DNA of 64,000 bases from DASWJZ01 sp963805325 (GTDB taxonomy: Bacteria; Pseudomonadota; Alphaproteobacteria; Rhizobiales; Afifellaceae), in the NCBI GenBank assembly GCA_963805325.1, contig CAWDTS010000005.1:62001-126000 (forward strand). Reading direction: 5' to 3'. Position 1 is the stretch's first letter, and each line of letters begins with the position of its first letter. A program made the translations under genes and the position numbers. This document shows positions 1-7,769 of the stretch, one piece after another. The notes beneath the pieces were generated by a model. That model was given only the letters and a program-made list of their open reading frames with translations, made no database searches and was not told the origin of the DNA.

Positions 1-734
1 ATCGTCGCCGCGTAGAGCACGAGCGACGCGGCGGCGATCTTGTCGTGCGTCTCGGGTCCGATCCGGAGCTCGTCCACGACACCGGCAAACTCCGGCTTCT
101 TCGCCATTGCGCCCATGAAATGCCAGAGAAGGTCGATCTCCACCTCGACATGGTGGAACGCCTCGACCGGCTTCATCCGCACCAGGACCTCGGCCGGATT
201 GTCGGTCGTGGGCTCGGCGCCGGTCGCCGGGCAGAGCGGGAGATAGGTCGCCGCCCAATAGCCGAGCGCCACGCCGACCTCCGCCTTGTCGTCGCGCATG
301 AAGCCATAGGCGAGCCGCATGAAGGCGTGGAGAGCGCTCGCGGCGATGCCCGGCACAAGCGTTGGCAGATACGTCGCGCAGGCGCCGTTGATCCCGAGCC
401 GCGCCACCTCCTGCGAGAAGAAGGCGCGGTAGTCGCCCTCGCGGCTGCGGTCGCCGAGCGCCGCTGTCCAGCGCGCCCGCTCGATCGGCCGCATGACCGG
501 CGGCGTGGGCACGAGCTTGCTCACGTCACGATAGATCGCGAACCACTCAGCGAGCCGCTCGTCGCTCGCCCCGAGCCGGTTCAGCGCCACCAGCATCATC
601 GGCAGGTGGCTCGCCATGAAAGGATGGAATTCGACGCTGAACTCGCGCGACGCGGCGAGCAGTCTCTCAAGATCGCTCTTTGCGGTGGCTGCGCTCGACT
701 GGGGCACGAGATTCTTGACGTTCCTCCTGTCCTT
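1..734 (-). CDS. Questin oxidase family protein (DUF4243), partial
   Basis: Reading the minus strand gives a continuous frame that runs off the left edge, so the C-terminus is missing. The visible protein contains HPFMASHLPMMLVALNRLGA near its N-terminus, followed by a helical region with FFSQEVARLGING and MAKKPEFAGVVDE. This His-containing pattern is typical of the questin-oxidase-like family (AflY/DUF4243), whose fungal members do Baeyer-Villiger-type oxidation; bacterial members are uncharacterised. The start is uncertain. GTG at 734 is the longest start before an in-frame stop, and GTG at 707 has AGGAGG upstream but 15 nt away. The plus strand over the same stretch is open for 243 codons but is a composition shadow. 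The family call is from recalled motifs only. Confidence 0.6.
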
Positions 735-788
735 CACGACAGGCGATGGCTACCGATAGCGCAATTCCCATCTTGAAGACAGAAACGA

Positions 789-1196
789 TCACGCGCCATT
801 CAGACGCGGCAAATCGAGCATCCATTGCACACCGAACTTGTCGGTCAGCTTCCCGTAATAGTCGCCCCACGGTTGTATGCCGAGCGGCGTGGTGACCGTG
901 CCGCCCTCGGCCAGACGGCCGAAGAGCTTCGTGGTCTGCTCGCGGTCGTCCATCCAGAGAATGTGCGCCGAGCCGCGCATGGGTTCCGCGTCGTCGTTGT
1001 CTGAGGCGAAGAACAACACACCCGGTCCCTCGAATCGCGAATGCATGATCTTGCCGCGCATGGCCTCGTTGTGAACCGGCATGCCGCCGTCGCCAAAGCG
1101 CGTCATTTCGGCGATCTCGCCGAGGCCACAGGCTGCGTAGAACTCCAGCGCCTGCTCACAGCCGGTCGCGAAGAACAGGTAATTGGCAAGCTGCAT
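789..1196 (-). CDS. VOC family protein (PhnB/glyoxalase-like)
   Basis: 135 aa. The protein starts MQLANYLFFATGCEQALEFY and ends with FGVQWMLDLP, the two signature ends of the short PhnB-like branch of the vicinal-oxygen-chelate superfamily (paired beta-alpha-beta-beta-beta modules). An HSRFEG strand and a WGDYYGKLTDKFG segment sit where the family normally places its metal or substrate ligands. Members near this branch are generally of unknown substrate, so no reaction is assigned. It is transcribed away from the ABC operon that starts at 1386 and looks monocistronic. Confidence 0.8.
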   Translation of the reverse strand: MQLANYLFFATGCEQALEFYAACGLGEIAEMTRFGDGGMPVHNEAMRGKIMHSRFEGPGVLFFASDNDDAEPMRGSAHILWMDDREQTTKLFGRLAEGGTVTTPLGIQPWGDYYGKLTDKFGVQWMLDLPRLNGA

Positions 1197-1385
1197 AAAA
1201 TCTGGCTCCTCGCCGCACGCGGCCCCGATGGCCGGCCGGCGGTTCTACCGCGGACGGTTGAACCGGCCGGGACATTACCCGCCGCGCGCTCCGATGGACA
1301 GCCGAGCGGAGGCTGGCCTAAGCTGGAGTTTCGCGAGCGCGACGCGACGCTCGGTGTCCTTCGATGCCTGACAGTGGAGGTTCAT
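1197..1385. promoter_or_regulatory. Divergent intergenic region between VOC gene and ABC operon
   Basis: 189 bp separate the two divergent starts, so both promoters should lie here. The only element assigned with confidence is the ribosome-binding site GTGGAGG five bases before the ATG at 1386. A GC-rich stretch with several CCGGCC blocks occupies 1230-1280. No clear operator palindrome was recognised. Confidence 0.35.
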
Positions 1386-2664
1386 ATGGGATGGCGAATG
1401 AATGTCGCGATCGCCGCGACCGCGGCCTCGACGCTTTTTGGATCGCCCGGCCTGGCGCAGGACAAGCCTTATGCCGGAGTCACGCTGAACGTCGCCTCGC
1501 AGAACGATCAGTTCGCGGCGGTGATGGCCGACCTCGCGCCGCAGTTCACCGAAGAGACCGGCGCCACGGTGAAGGTCGATATCCTCTCCTATCCGGAGCT
1601 GCTGACGAAGATCACGGCCGACTACATCGGCCACACCAAGGGCTATGACATCGCCACGACGGACATCGTCTGGGCCGGCCAGTTCGCCGGGACCGGCTGG
1701 ACAGTGGAACTGTCCGACCTGATCAAGCGCGACGCGGCCGAGATCAACGTCGACGACATCTATCCGATCCTCATGAACGCGCTCGGCAATTACGGTGGCA
1801 AGCAGGTGGCCTTCCCATTCGCCGGCTACGCCAACGTCCTCGCCTACCGCACCGATCTTTATGAGGCGGCGGGGCTTCAGCCGCCGAAGACGATGGAGGA
1901 GCTCGTCGCCGACGCCAAGAAGCTCACCGACAAGTCGAAGCCGGTCTACGGCTTCGTGGCAAACGGCCAGAAGGGCCCCGCCGTCGCGCAGGACTGGATG
2001 CAGGTACAATGCGCAGATGGGCGGCTCGATCGTCGATAGCGCCGGCAAGCCGGTGCTGAACTCCGACGCCAATGTGAAGAGCCTCGAAGTCTACAAGGAA
2101 CTGTTCGACGAGGACGCACCTCCCGGCGCCGCCGACTACGATTGGGGCGGGCGCGAGGAGAGCTTCCGCCAGGGGCTCGTCGCCAACATGCAGACCTGGT
2201 CGGTCGGCGCCGCCGGTTACGGCGACCCGTCGCAGTCGAAGGTGGTCGGAAAGTACGGCATCGAGCTGGCGCCCCCCGGCGAGGGCCTGCCGAAGAAATA
2301 CGGCGTTGGCGGCTGGGGCCTTGCGATCAACGCCGACATCGACCCGAAGCAGCAGGAAGCGGCGTGGGCGTTCATCAAGTGGATCACCAGCCCGGCGGTC
2401 CACAAGGAGATGAACATGCGCGGCGCGAGCAGCTATCTTCGGATCAGCGAGACGCACGACGCCGATCTTCTCGCCAAGTTCCCCTTCCTGCCGGTCATCG
2501 ACGAGACGTTCAAGAACGGCGACGGCGACTACCGTCCGCGCATCCCGCAATATCCGCAGATCCAGGACATCCTCGGGACGGCGGTGAACGCGGTTCTTGT
2601 CGGCGATGTCGAGCCGGAGAAGGCGCTCGACGACGCGCAGGCGGAAGCCGCGAAGCTGTTCTAG
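1386..2664 (+). CDS. Sugar-type ABC transporter substrate-binding protein (frameshifted as sequenced)
   Basis: Family 1 extracellular solute-binding protein, about 425 aa once the frame is restored. It starts MGWRMNVAIAATAAS with a Sec signal peptide ending near GLAQD, preceded by GGAGG five bases before the ATG. The first frame runs through TDIVWAGQFAGTGW to AVAQDWMQ and stops at 2039. The second frame continues with YNAQMGGSIVDSAGK and ends KALDDAQAEAAKLF. Deleting one G at about 2003-2004 joins them exactly. It should deliver a sugar or polyol to the two permeases that follow. The substrate cannot be read from sequence. A terminator-like hairpin and a palindromic repeat separate it from the permease gene. 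Confidence 0.85.
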
Positions 2665-2681
2665 CGGCTGTAATAATCTCC

Positions 2682-2715
2682 CTGCCGCCAACGAGGAGTT
2701 GGCGGTAGCTTTTTC
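2682..2715 (+). terminator. Rho-independent terminator-like hairpin after binding-protein gene
   Basis: An 11-bp stem (2682-2692 with 2698-2708, one G-U pair) closes a 5-nt loop and is followed by CTTTTTC. It lies 18 bp after the binding-protein stop and inside the apparent operon. It probably attenuates read-through into the permease genes rather than ending the operon. Confidence 0.65.
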
Positions 2716-2722
2716 AGAAACT

Positions 2723-2822
2723 GTCGTCATTGCCGGGCTTGACCCGGCAATCCATTCTGTGACGTTGGAGGATGCATAAGCGCGACGGAATGGATGCCCG
2801 GATCAAGCCCGGGCATGACGAC
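2723..2822. repeat. Alphaproteobacterial palindromic intergenic repeat
   Basis: About 100 bp whose ends are inverted copies (GTCGTCAT at 2723-2730, ATGACGAC at 2815-2822). Each half has its own dyad: TGCCGGGCTTGACCCGGCA on the left and ATGCCCGGATCAAGCCCGGGCAT on the right, giving a cruciform-like fold. This GGGCTTGACCCGG type is scattered in intergenic regions of many Hyphomicrobiales genomes. It ends just before the ribosome-binding site of the next permease gene, so it would be transcribed as a structured leader. Confidence 0.8.
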
Positions 2823-2836
2823 ATGGGAGCGGCCTA

Positions 2837-3775
2837 TTGACTGCTGATCTGCCGGCCGTGCCCGTTCGCCACGTGCTCTCCTTCAGGCGCCGCCGCCAGC
2901 TCTTCCTGCTGATGTTCGGTGCGCCGGCGGTCCTCTATGTGCTTGTGGTCGCCGTCTGGCCGCTCGCCCAGGGCTTCGCCTACAGCTTCTACGACTACAG
3001 CCTGCTTCGCCCGGCGGCGCGCACCTTCGTCGGGCTCGGAAACTACCGCGAGCTTTGGGCCAACGACGCAGCTCGGAATTCGATCGTGACCACCGTGATC
3101 TTCACGGTGTCGGCGGTGACGCTGGAGTTCCTGCTTGGACTGGCGCTTGCGCTTCTCCTATGGCGCGACGGCGTGTTTCAGCGCGCCTGCCTGGCGCTTC
3201 TGCTCATTCCCGTCACGGTGACGCCGATCGTTGTCGGGCTCGTCTTTCGCGCGCTCCTTGCCCCGGACTACGGCATGCTCGGTTACTACCTGGCGCATTG
3301 GGGGATATCGCCCACGCGCGGCTTCTTCGGCGATCCTTCGACCGCGCTCGGCACGCTTGTCGTCGTCGACGCCTGGCAATGGACGCCGTTCATGGCGCTG
3401 ATCCTGCTCGCCGGCCTGAAATCGCTGCCGACCGACGTGCTCGAAGCGGCGGAAGCGGACGGCGCCACGCCGATGCAGCGCTTTCGCATCGTCGTCTTCC
3501 CGATGCTCCTCCCCGCCGTCTTCCTCGCGCTCGTGTTGCGCACGATGGACGCCTTCCGCGTCTTCGACATCGTGTTCTCCACCACCAACGGCGGGCCGGC
3601 CGACGCCACCGACGTCATGATGTTCTACGCGGTGAAGCAGGGCCTGCAGTTTTTCAATATCGGCTTCGCCTCCGCGATCTCGAATATGATGATCGCCTGC
3701 ATCGCTGTCTTCTCGGTGGCGTTCGTGCTTCTGATTCGGCGCGCCGACCGCCGCGCCAACGAGCTTGTTCAATGA
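2837..3775 (+). CDS. Sugar ABC transporter permease (MalF/UgpA type)
   Basis: 312 aa, start TTG at 2837 with GGGAGC upstream; no better ATG lies nearby. It has about six membrane helices (the first is AVLYVLVVAVWPLAQGF) and the EAA-loop signature EAAEADGATPMQRFRIVVFPMLLP, which contacts the ATPase in the inner membrane. The stop overlaps the start of the next permease (ATGA at 3772-3775), so the two are translationally coupled. It pairs with the gene at 3772. Confidence 0.9.
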   Translation: MTADLPAVPVRHVLSFRRRRQLFLLMFGAPAVLYVLVVAVWPLAQGFAYSFYDYSLLRPAARTFVGLGNYRELWANDAARNSIVTTVIFTVSAVTLEFLLGLALALLLWRDGVFQRACLALLLIPVTVTPIVVGLVFRALLAPDYGMLGYYLAHWGISPTRGFFGDPSTALGTLVVVDAWQWTPFMALILLAGLKSLPTDVLEAAEADGATPMQRFRIVVFPMLLPAVFLALVLRTMDAFRVFDIVFSTTNGGPADATDVMMFYAVKQGLQFFNIGFASAISNMMIACIAVFSVAFVLLIRRADRRANELVQ

Positions 3776-4596
3776 GCCGCCGCCCTTCAGCCGGGGTCGT
3801 CGCGGCGGAGCGGGTGGCGCTCGTCGCGATCATCGGCGTTTTTCTGGTGCCGGTCGCCTGGCTCATCACGACCGCCTACAAGCCGACGCGCGATATCTTC
3901 AGCTTCCCGCCGACGGTCGCCTTCACCCCGACGCTCGACCACTTTCGCGGCGTCTTCCGCTATTTCGATCTTTTCAGTCTGCTGCAGTCGAGCCTCATCA
4001 TCTCGCTCGGTTCCGTCGCGCTCTCGCTTCTGATCGGCGTTCCGGCCGGCTATGCGCTGGCGCGCTCCAAGAGCCGCCGTGCCGTTTGGGTCGCCTACTT
4101 CTTCTTGGGCGTCCGCACGGTGCCGCCGGTGGCGACGCTCATTCCGTTCTATCTGATGATGCGCGATATCCACCTTCTCGGAACGTGGTGGGCCGTGATC
4201 CTCATCAACACGACGCTGAACGCCGCCTTCGTCGTCTGGATGATGTTCGCCTATTTCCGGTCGCTGCCGAAGGAGATGGAGGAGGCGGCGCTGACCGACG
4301 GCTGCACGCTCTTCGGCAGCTTCTTCCGCGTGGCGCTGCCGCTCGTCGTGCCGGGCATCGTCGCCAGCGCGCTTCTCTGCGTGATGTTCGCCTGGAACGA
4401 CTTCCTCTTCGGCAGCTTCCTGACACGCGCGGAGACGAAGCCGATCTCGGTTGCGCTGCTCGCCGCTTACGGCACCAAGGACATCACCTGGGGCACGCTC
4501 GGCGCGCTCGCGCATTTCTCGACCATTCCGATCGTGCTGATCGCGCTGGCGCTGAACCGCTATTTTGTGCAGGGGCTTACGAAAGGAGTTTCGTAA
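3772..4596 (+). CDS. Carbohydrate ABC transporter permease (MalG/UgpE type)
   Basis: 274 aa from the ATG that overlaps the stop of the preceding permease. It begins MSRRPSAGVVAAERVALVAI and has six predicted helices. The EAA loop reads EEAALTDGCTLFGSFFRVALPLVVPG, the typical form of the second permease of CUT1 importers. It ends six bases before the convergent end of the ATPase gene on the minus strand. Together with the gene at 2837 it forms the membrane channel of this importer. Confidence 0.9.
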   Translation: MSRRPSAGVVAAERVALVAIIGVFLVPVAWLITTAYKPTRDIFSFPPTVAFTPTLDHFRGVFRYFDLFSLLQSSLIISLGSVALSLLIGVPAGYALARSKSRRAVWVAYFFLGVRTVPPVATLIPFYLMMRDIHLLGTWWAVILINTTLNAAFVVWMMFAYFRSLPKEMEEAALTDGCTLFGSFFRVALPLVVPGIVASALLCVMFAWNDFLFGSFLTRAETKPISVALLAAYGTKDITWGTLGALAHFSTIPIVLIALALNRYFVQGLTKGVS

Positions 4597-4602
4597 GCGG
4601 CG

Positions 4603-5779
4603 CTAGGCCCCGATCGCCGTGCCCGTCTTCGGATCGAAGAGGTGCAGGCGCTCTGCGTCGATCTCGATCGCCAGGCGGTCCCCGGATTTGACCGGCGCGC
4701 GCCCGTCGACGACCGCGCGCACGCGGGCTCGGCTTCGCTGCCTTTTGAGCGCTTCTTCTTCGGCCTCCGCCACTTGGCCGGACCCGAGATGCGGCGGAGG
4801 TGCGTCGACGTCGAGGTGCACGAGCAGCGTCGCGCCGAGATCCTCGACGAAGGAGACGCTGCCGGGAAGCCCATCCGACGTGCCGACGGGGAGGCAACTC
4901 AGCGCCTCCGGTCGAAAGCCAGCGATCATCGTTTTCTCGCGATAGCGCAGAAGCGCCGGTCGCCGCTCGAGATGCGCCTTTGAGAGCGGCATTCGGTACG
5001 GGCCAAGGACCAGCGCCGCGCCCTCGATGCTCGTCGTGAGGCGCGCTTCGAGAAAATTCATCGCCGGCGAGCCGATGAAGCTCGCGACGAAGAGGTTCGC
5101 CGGGTCGTGGTAGAGCGATCGCGGGGCCCCAAGTTGTTGCAGCTCACCGTGGTTCATGACCGCGACGCGGTCGCCCATCGTCATCGCCTCGACCTGGTCG
5201 TGGGTGACGTAGATCGTCGTGACGTCGGCGATCTTCTGGATGCGCGCGATTTCGCCGCGCATCTGCACGCGAAGCCGCGCGTCGAGGTTGGAGAGCGGCT
5301 CGTCCATCAGGAAGGCGGCAGGCTCGCGCACGATCGCGCGGCCCATGGCGACGCGCTGCCTCTGCCCGCCGGAAAGCTGCTGCGGCTTTCGCGCGAGCAG
5401 CGTCTCGAGCTCAAGCGCCTCGGCGACGGCATTCACCTTCCTCGCAATCTCCGGCTTCGCGACGCCGCGGACGCGCAGCCCGAAGCCGATGTTCTCCGCG
5501 ACCGTCAGGTGCGGGTAGAGCGCGTAGCTCTGGAAGATCATTGCGATGTTGCGCTCGCGCGGCGACAGGTCGTTCGCCACTTCGCCTCCGATCAGGATGC
5601 GGCCCGCCGAGATGTCCTCAAGACCCTGCAACCATCCTGAGCGCCGTCGACTTGCCGCACCCCGAAGGACCGACGAGAACCAGGAACTCGCCCTCGGCGA
5701 TTGCGAGATCGAGGTCGTGCACGGCGGTGTGGCCGCCCGGATAGCGCTTCGTCACGCCTTCGAAGAGGATTTCAGCCAT
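4603..5779 (-). CDS. ABC transporter ATP-binding protein, UgpC/MalK type (frameshifted as sequenced)
   Basis: About 391 aa after correction. The start codon at 5779 gives MAEILFEGVTKRYPGGHTAV and Walker A GPSGCGKST. The frame then stops in MVAGS, while the next frame resumes at LEDISAGRI. One extra C in the CCC at 5624-5626 explains the break. The rest carries the Q-loop FQSYALYPHLT, signature LSGGQRQR, Walker B AFLMDEPLSN, the H-loop THDQVEA and a C-terminal TOBE-like regulatory domain typical of MalK/UgpC. It should energise the permeases encoded convergently at 2837-4596 and could also serve importers lacking an ATPase. Confidence 0.88.
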
Positions 5780-5800
5780 GGCGAGACCAAATCCCGGCGG

Positions 5801-5814
5801 TTGAGAAAGATCAA
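5801..5814 (+). promoter_or_regulatory. Candidate FixK/FNR box upstream of cytochrome c gene
   Basis: TTGAG-AAAG-ATCAA matches the FNR/FixK consensus TTGAT-N4-ATCAA with one mismatch. It is centred 75 bp before the cytochrome c start at 5883. A class II position (-41.5) would put transcription start near 5849. A FixK-type gene lies at 9434, which fits a local regulon. Binding is inferred, not shown. Confidence 0.55.
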
Positions 5815-5882
5815 GGCGAACGGCGACGGGAAGCGCGCACTTCGCGCTAGAATTGGGCTGCCGGCATGATTCGAGGACTGAA

Positions 5883-6203
5883 ATGCCGCACTTCCGGCTG
5901 ATCGCCGTTCTGCTTTTCGCTGCGTTGACGACAAGCGCCTTCGCAGCGGGCGAGCTTGAACGCGGCAAGGCGATCCTCGATGCGAACTGCAGCCGCTGTC
6001 ATGCGACCGGCGCGGAGGGCGCAAGCCCGCTCGCCGCGGCCCCGCCGTTTCGCACGCTCGGCGCGCGCTATCCGGTGAGCGATCTCGAGGAGGCGCTTGC
6101 CGAGGGCATTCTGACCGGCCACCCGGAGATGCCGGAATTCGCGTTCGAGCCCGACGAGATCGACGCCATTATCGCCTACCTTCAGTCGCTCCAGCCGAAA
6201 TGA
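5883..6203 (+). CDS. Small class I cytochrome c
   Basis: 106 aa. The N-terminus MPHFRLIAVLLFAALTTSAFA is a Sec signal peptide, so the product is periplasmic. A single haem-attachment motif CSRCH lies at residues 36-40, and a Met in HPEMPEF is the likely sixth ligand. The C-terminal helix DEIDAIIAYLQSLQ is typical of small monohaem cytochromes c. ATG at 5883 is preferred to the upstream in-frame start because it has GAGG seven bases before it and places the signal peptide correctly. It should act as a soluble electron carrier. A FixK-like box upstream and the FixLJ genes nearby suggest low-oxygen induction. Confidence 0.88.
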   Translation: MPHFRLIAVLLFAALTTSAFAAGELERGKAILDANCSRCHATGAEGASPLAAAPPFRTLGARYPVSDLEEALAEGILTGHPEMPEFAFEPDEIDAIIAYLQSLQPK

Positions 6204-6222
6204 TCCGCAGCCGGCGGCGGCC

Positions 6223-6663
6223 ATGATGATGTTCAAGGATCTCAGCACTGGGACGGTGGTGATCTCGATCACCGTCTTCACCCATACCTTCGGCCTTGTG
6301 CTGCTCAGCAACGCCATGCCGCACATCGTGCGCTGGGGGCGTCTCCATCGGCACGGACTCGGCAAGACCATCGCGATGGTGGCTGCCGTCTTCGGGCTCT
6401 TCCTGATTCATACGGTGGAAATCTGGACGTGGGCCGGCGCTTACCTGGCTCTCGGGACCCTGCCGAATTTTGCCGATGCGCTCTACTTTTCCGCCGTGAC
6501 CTTCTCCACGCTCGGCTACGGCGACATTGTGCTTACGCCGCAATGGCGTCTTTTCGGCGCGCTCGAAGGCGCGAGCGGTCTGCTTCTGATCGGCTGGTCG
6601 ACGGCCTACCTTGTCTCCGCTTCCACCCGCTACGGCCCGTTCCGCGCGGGTGAGCATTTCTGA
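6223..6663 (+). CDS. Two-transmembrane potassium channel family protein
   Basis: 146 aa. Four hydrophobic stretches are visible, including VVISITVFTHTFGLVLL, IAMVAAVFGLFLIHTVEIW and GLLLIGWSTAYLVSA. Between the last two lies a pore helix and selectivity filter FSAVTFSTLGYGDIVL, whose TLGYGD matches the K+ filter TVGYGD of the ion-channel 2 family (Pfam Ion_trans_2). There is no RCK/TrkA domain, so gating by ligand is not evident. It starts 19 bp after the cytochrome gene and is probably co-transcribed with it. The family is clear; a role in membrane potential during low oxygen is only suggested by context. Confidence 0.85.
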   Translation: MMMFKDLSTGTVVISITVFTHTFGLVLLSNAMPHIVRWGRLHRHGLGKTIAMVAAVFGLFLIHTVEIWTWAGAYLALGTLPNFADALYFSAVTFSTLGYGDIVLTPQWRLFGALEGASGLLLIGWSTAYLVSASTRYGPFRAGEHF

Positions 6664-6674
6664 CCCGCAAAGGG

Positions 6675-7079
6675 CTAAACGATCGTCGCGTGGATAGCGT
6701 TCAGGAGTGCGTTGCCGAAAAGCGGCTTCTCCACGATCGGCATGCTGGCCGCCGCCGCGCGTCGCCGCACCTCAGGCGTTGCGCTTCCCGTGATTAGGAT
6801 CGCGGGGAGGGCGACGGCGCGCTTGCGCAGCGCAGCAACGAGATCGAGACCGTTCATGCCGGACAGGTTGAAATCGACGACAAGGCAACCGGACGCTGGC
6901 AGGTGTTTCTCGGCGAGCACCTCGGCCGCGCTGCGAAATGGCGTGACGGCGTAGCCTTCAAGCTCCAGCGCGAACTTGAGCGCGCCAAGCACCGCGGCGT
7001 CGTTGTCGACGACGACCACCGTCGGCTTCACGCCATCGGAACCGTCGACCGGCATGCGCACCTCGGCGGAAATTCCCAT
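6675..7079 (-). CDS. Single-domain response regulator receiver protein
   Basis: 134 aa, a receiver domain only. It has the acidic pair in VVVDNDAAV, the phosphoacceptor Asp in CLVVDFNLSGMNGLDL, the Thr/Ser switch in ILITGS and the Lys in IVEKPL. No output domain follows. Such stand-alone receivers next to fixLJ can act as phosphate sinks or feed back on FixL. A FixK/FNR-like box lies upstream of the start, which would make it oxygen-regulated. A start at the internal Met of MPVDGSDG is possible. It reads in the same direction as fixJ and fixL, after a 71-bp gap. Confidence 0.85.
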   Translation of the reverse strand: MGISAEVRMPVDGSDGVKPTVVVVDNDAAVLGALKFALELEGYAVTPFRSAAEVLAEKHLPASGCLVVDFNLSGMNGLDLVAALRKRAVALPAILITGSATPEVRRRAAAASMPIVEKPLFGNALLNAIHATIV

Positions 7080-7114
7080 TCGACGCAGTCTGGAGAGGCC
7101 GCCGGGCCGCCGCT

Positions 7115-7128
7115 TTGATGTAACTCAA
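7115..7128 (-). promoter_or_regulatory. Candidate FixK/FNR box upstream of the receiver gene
   Basis: On the plus strand the site reads TTGAT-GTAA-CTCAA, one mismatch from TTGAT-N4-ATCAA. Its centre is about 42 bp upstream of the receiver start at 7079. It sits in the 71-bp gap between fixJ and the receiver gene, so it could give that gene its own FixK-dependent promoter. Confidence 0.55.
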
Positions 7129-7150
7129 CCCGGGTGGCGCAGAAGAAGGC

Positions 7151-7769
7151 TCAGTGCGCCAGGCCCTCCGCAAGGAGCGCCATGCGGACAAGGTCGGAAA
7201 GGCTGGCCGCGTGCATCTTGGTCATGAGGTTCGCCCGATAGACCTCGACGGTGCGCGGGCTGATGCCGAGATCGTGGGCGATGGTCTTGTTCGGATTGCC
7301 GCTCACCAAGCCCTCCAGAACCTGCCGCTCGCGCGCCGAAAGCGTCGCCAGCCGTTCGGCGACTGCGGCGCGCTCAGCGTCGAGCTCCTCGCTTGTGGCA
7401 CGCTCGCGCAGGGCCGCACGGACGGCCGCCACGAACACCTCGTCGGAGAACGGCTTTTCGATGAAATCCGCGGCCCCGAGCTTCATCGCCTCAACGGCGA
7501 GCGCGATGTCGCCGTGCCCCGTGATGACGATCACCGGCGTGCGGCGGCCGGTCTCCTTCAGCCGCCGCAGGAGGTCGGTGCCGGTCATGCCGGGCATGCG
7601 CACGTCGGTCACGATGCAGCCCGGCTCCTCGGCCGGCGGAGCGGCAAGGAAAGCTGCAGCGGACTCGAACACGCGCGCCGGAATTCCAGCCGATTTCGAG
7701 GAGGAAGCTCAGCGAATCCCTGACCGCGTCATCGTCGTCGATGACGCAGACCTTGCCGTCACTCGGCAT
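7151..7769 (-). CDS. fixJ: FixJ-type two-component response regulator (frameshifted as sequenced)
   Basis: About 205 aa after correction. It begins MPSDGKVCVIDDDDAVRDSL, and the first frame derails at LLEIGW. Removing one T from the TTT at 7694-7696 gives LLESAGIPARVFESAAAF and joins the second frame. The phosphoacceptor is Asp55 in CIVTDVRMPGMTG, with ITGHGD and EKPFSDE switch residues. A LuxR/GerE helix-turn-helix follows (LSARERQVLEGLVSG, ISPRTVEVYRANLM). It overlaps the end of fixL by 11 bp. In rhizobia, FixJ phosphorylated by FixL activates fixK and sometimes nifA. Here its likely target is the divergent fixK gene at 9434. Confidence 0.88.

Noticed and set aside
45..776. 243-codon open frame on the plus strand
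   Set aside because: The opposite strand encodes a coherent questin-oxidase-like protein; the plus frame has no motif.
2003..2664. Natural pseudogene status for the first binding-protein gene
   Set aside because: The downstream part keeps full family sequence to its stop, and ten other breaks in the window show the same single-base insertion pattern.
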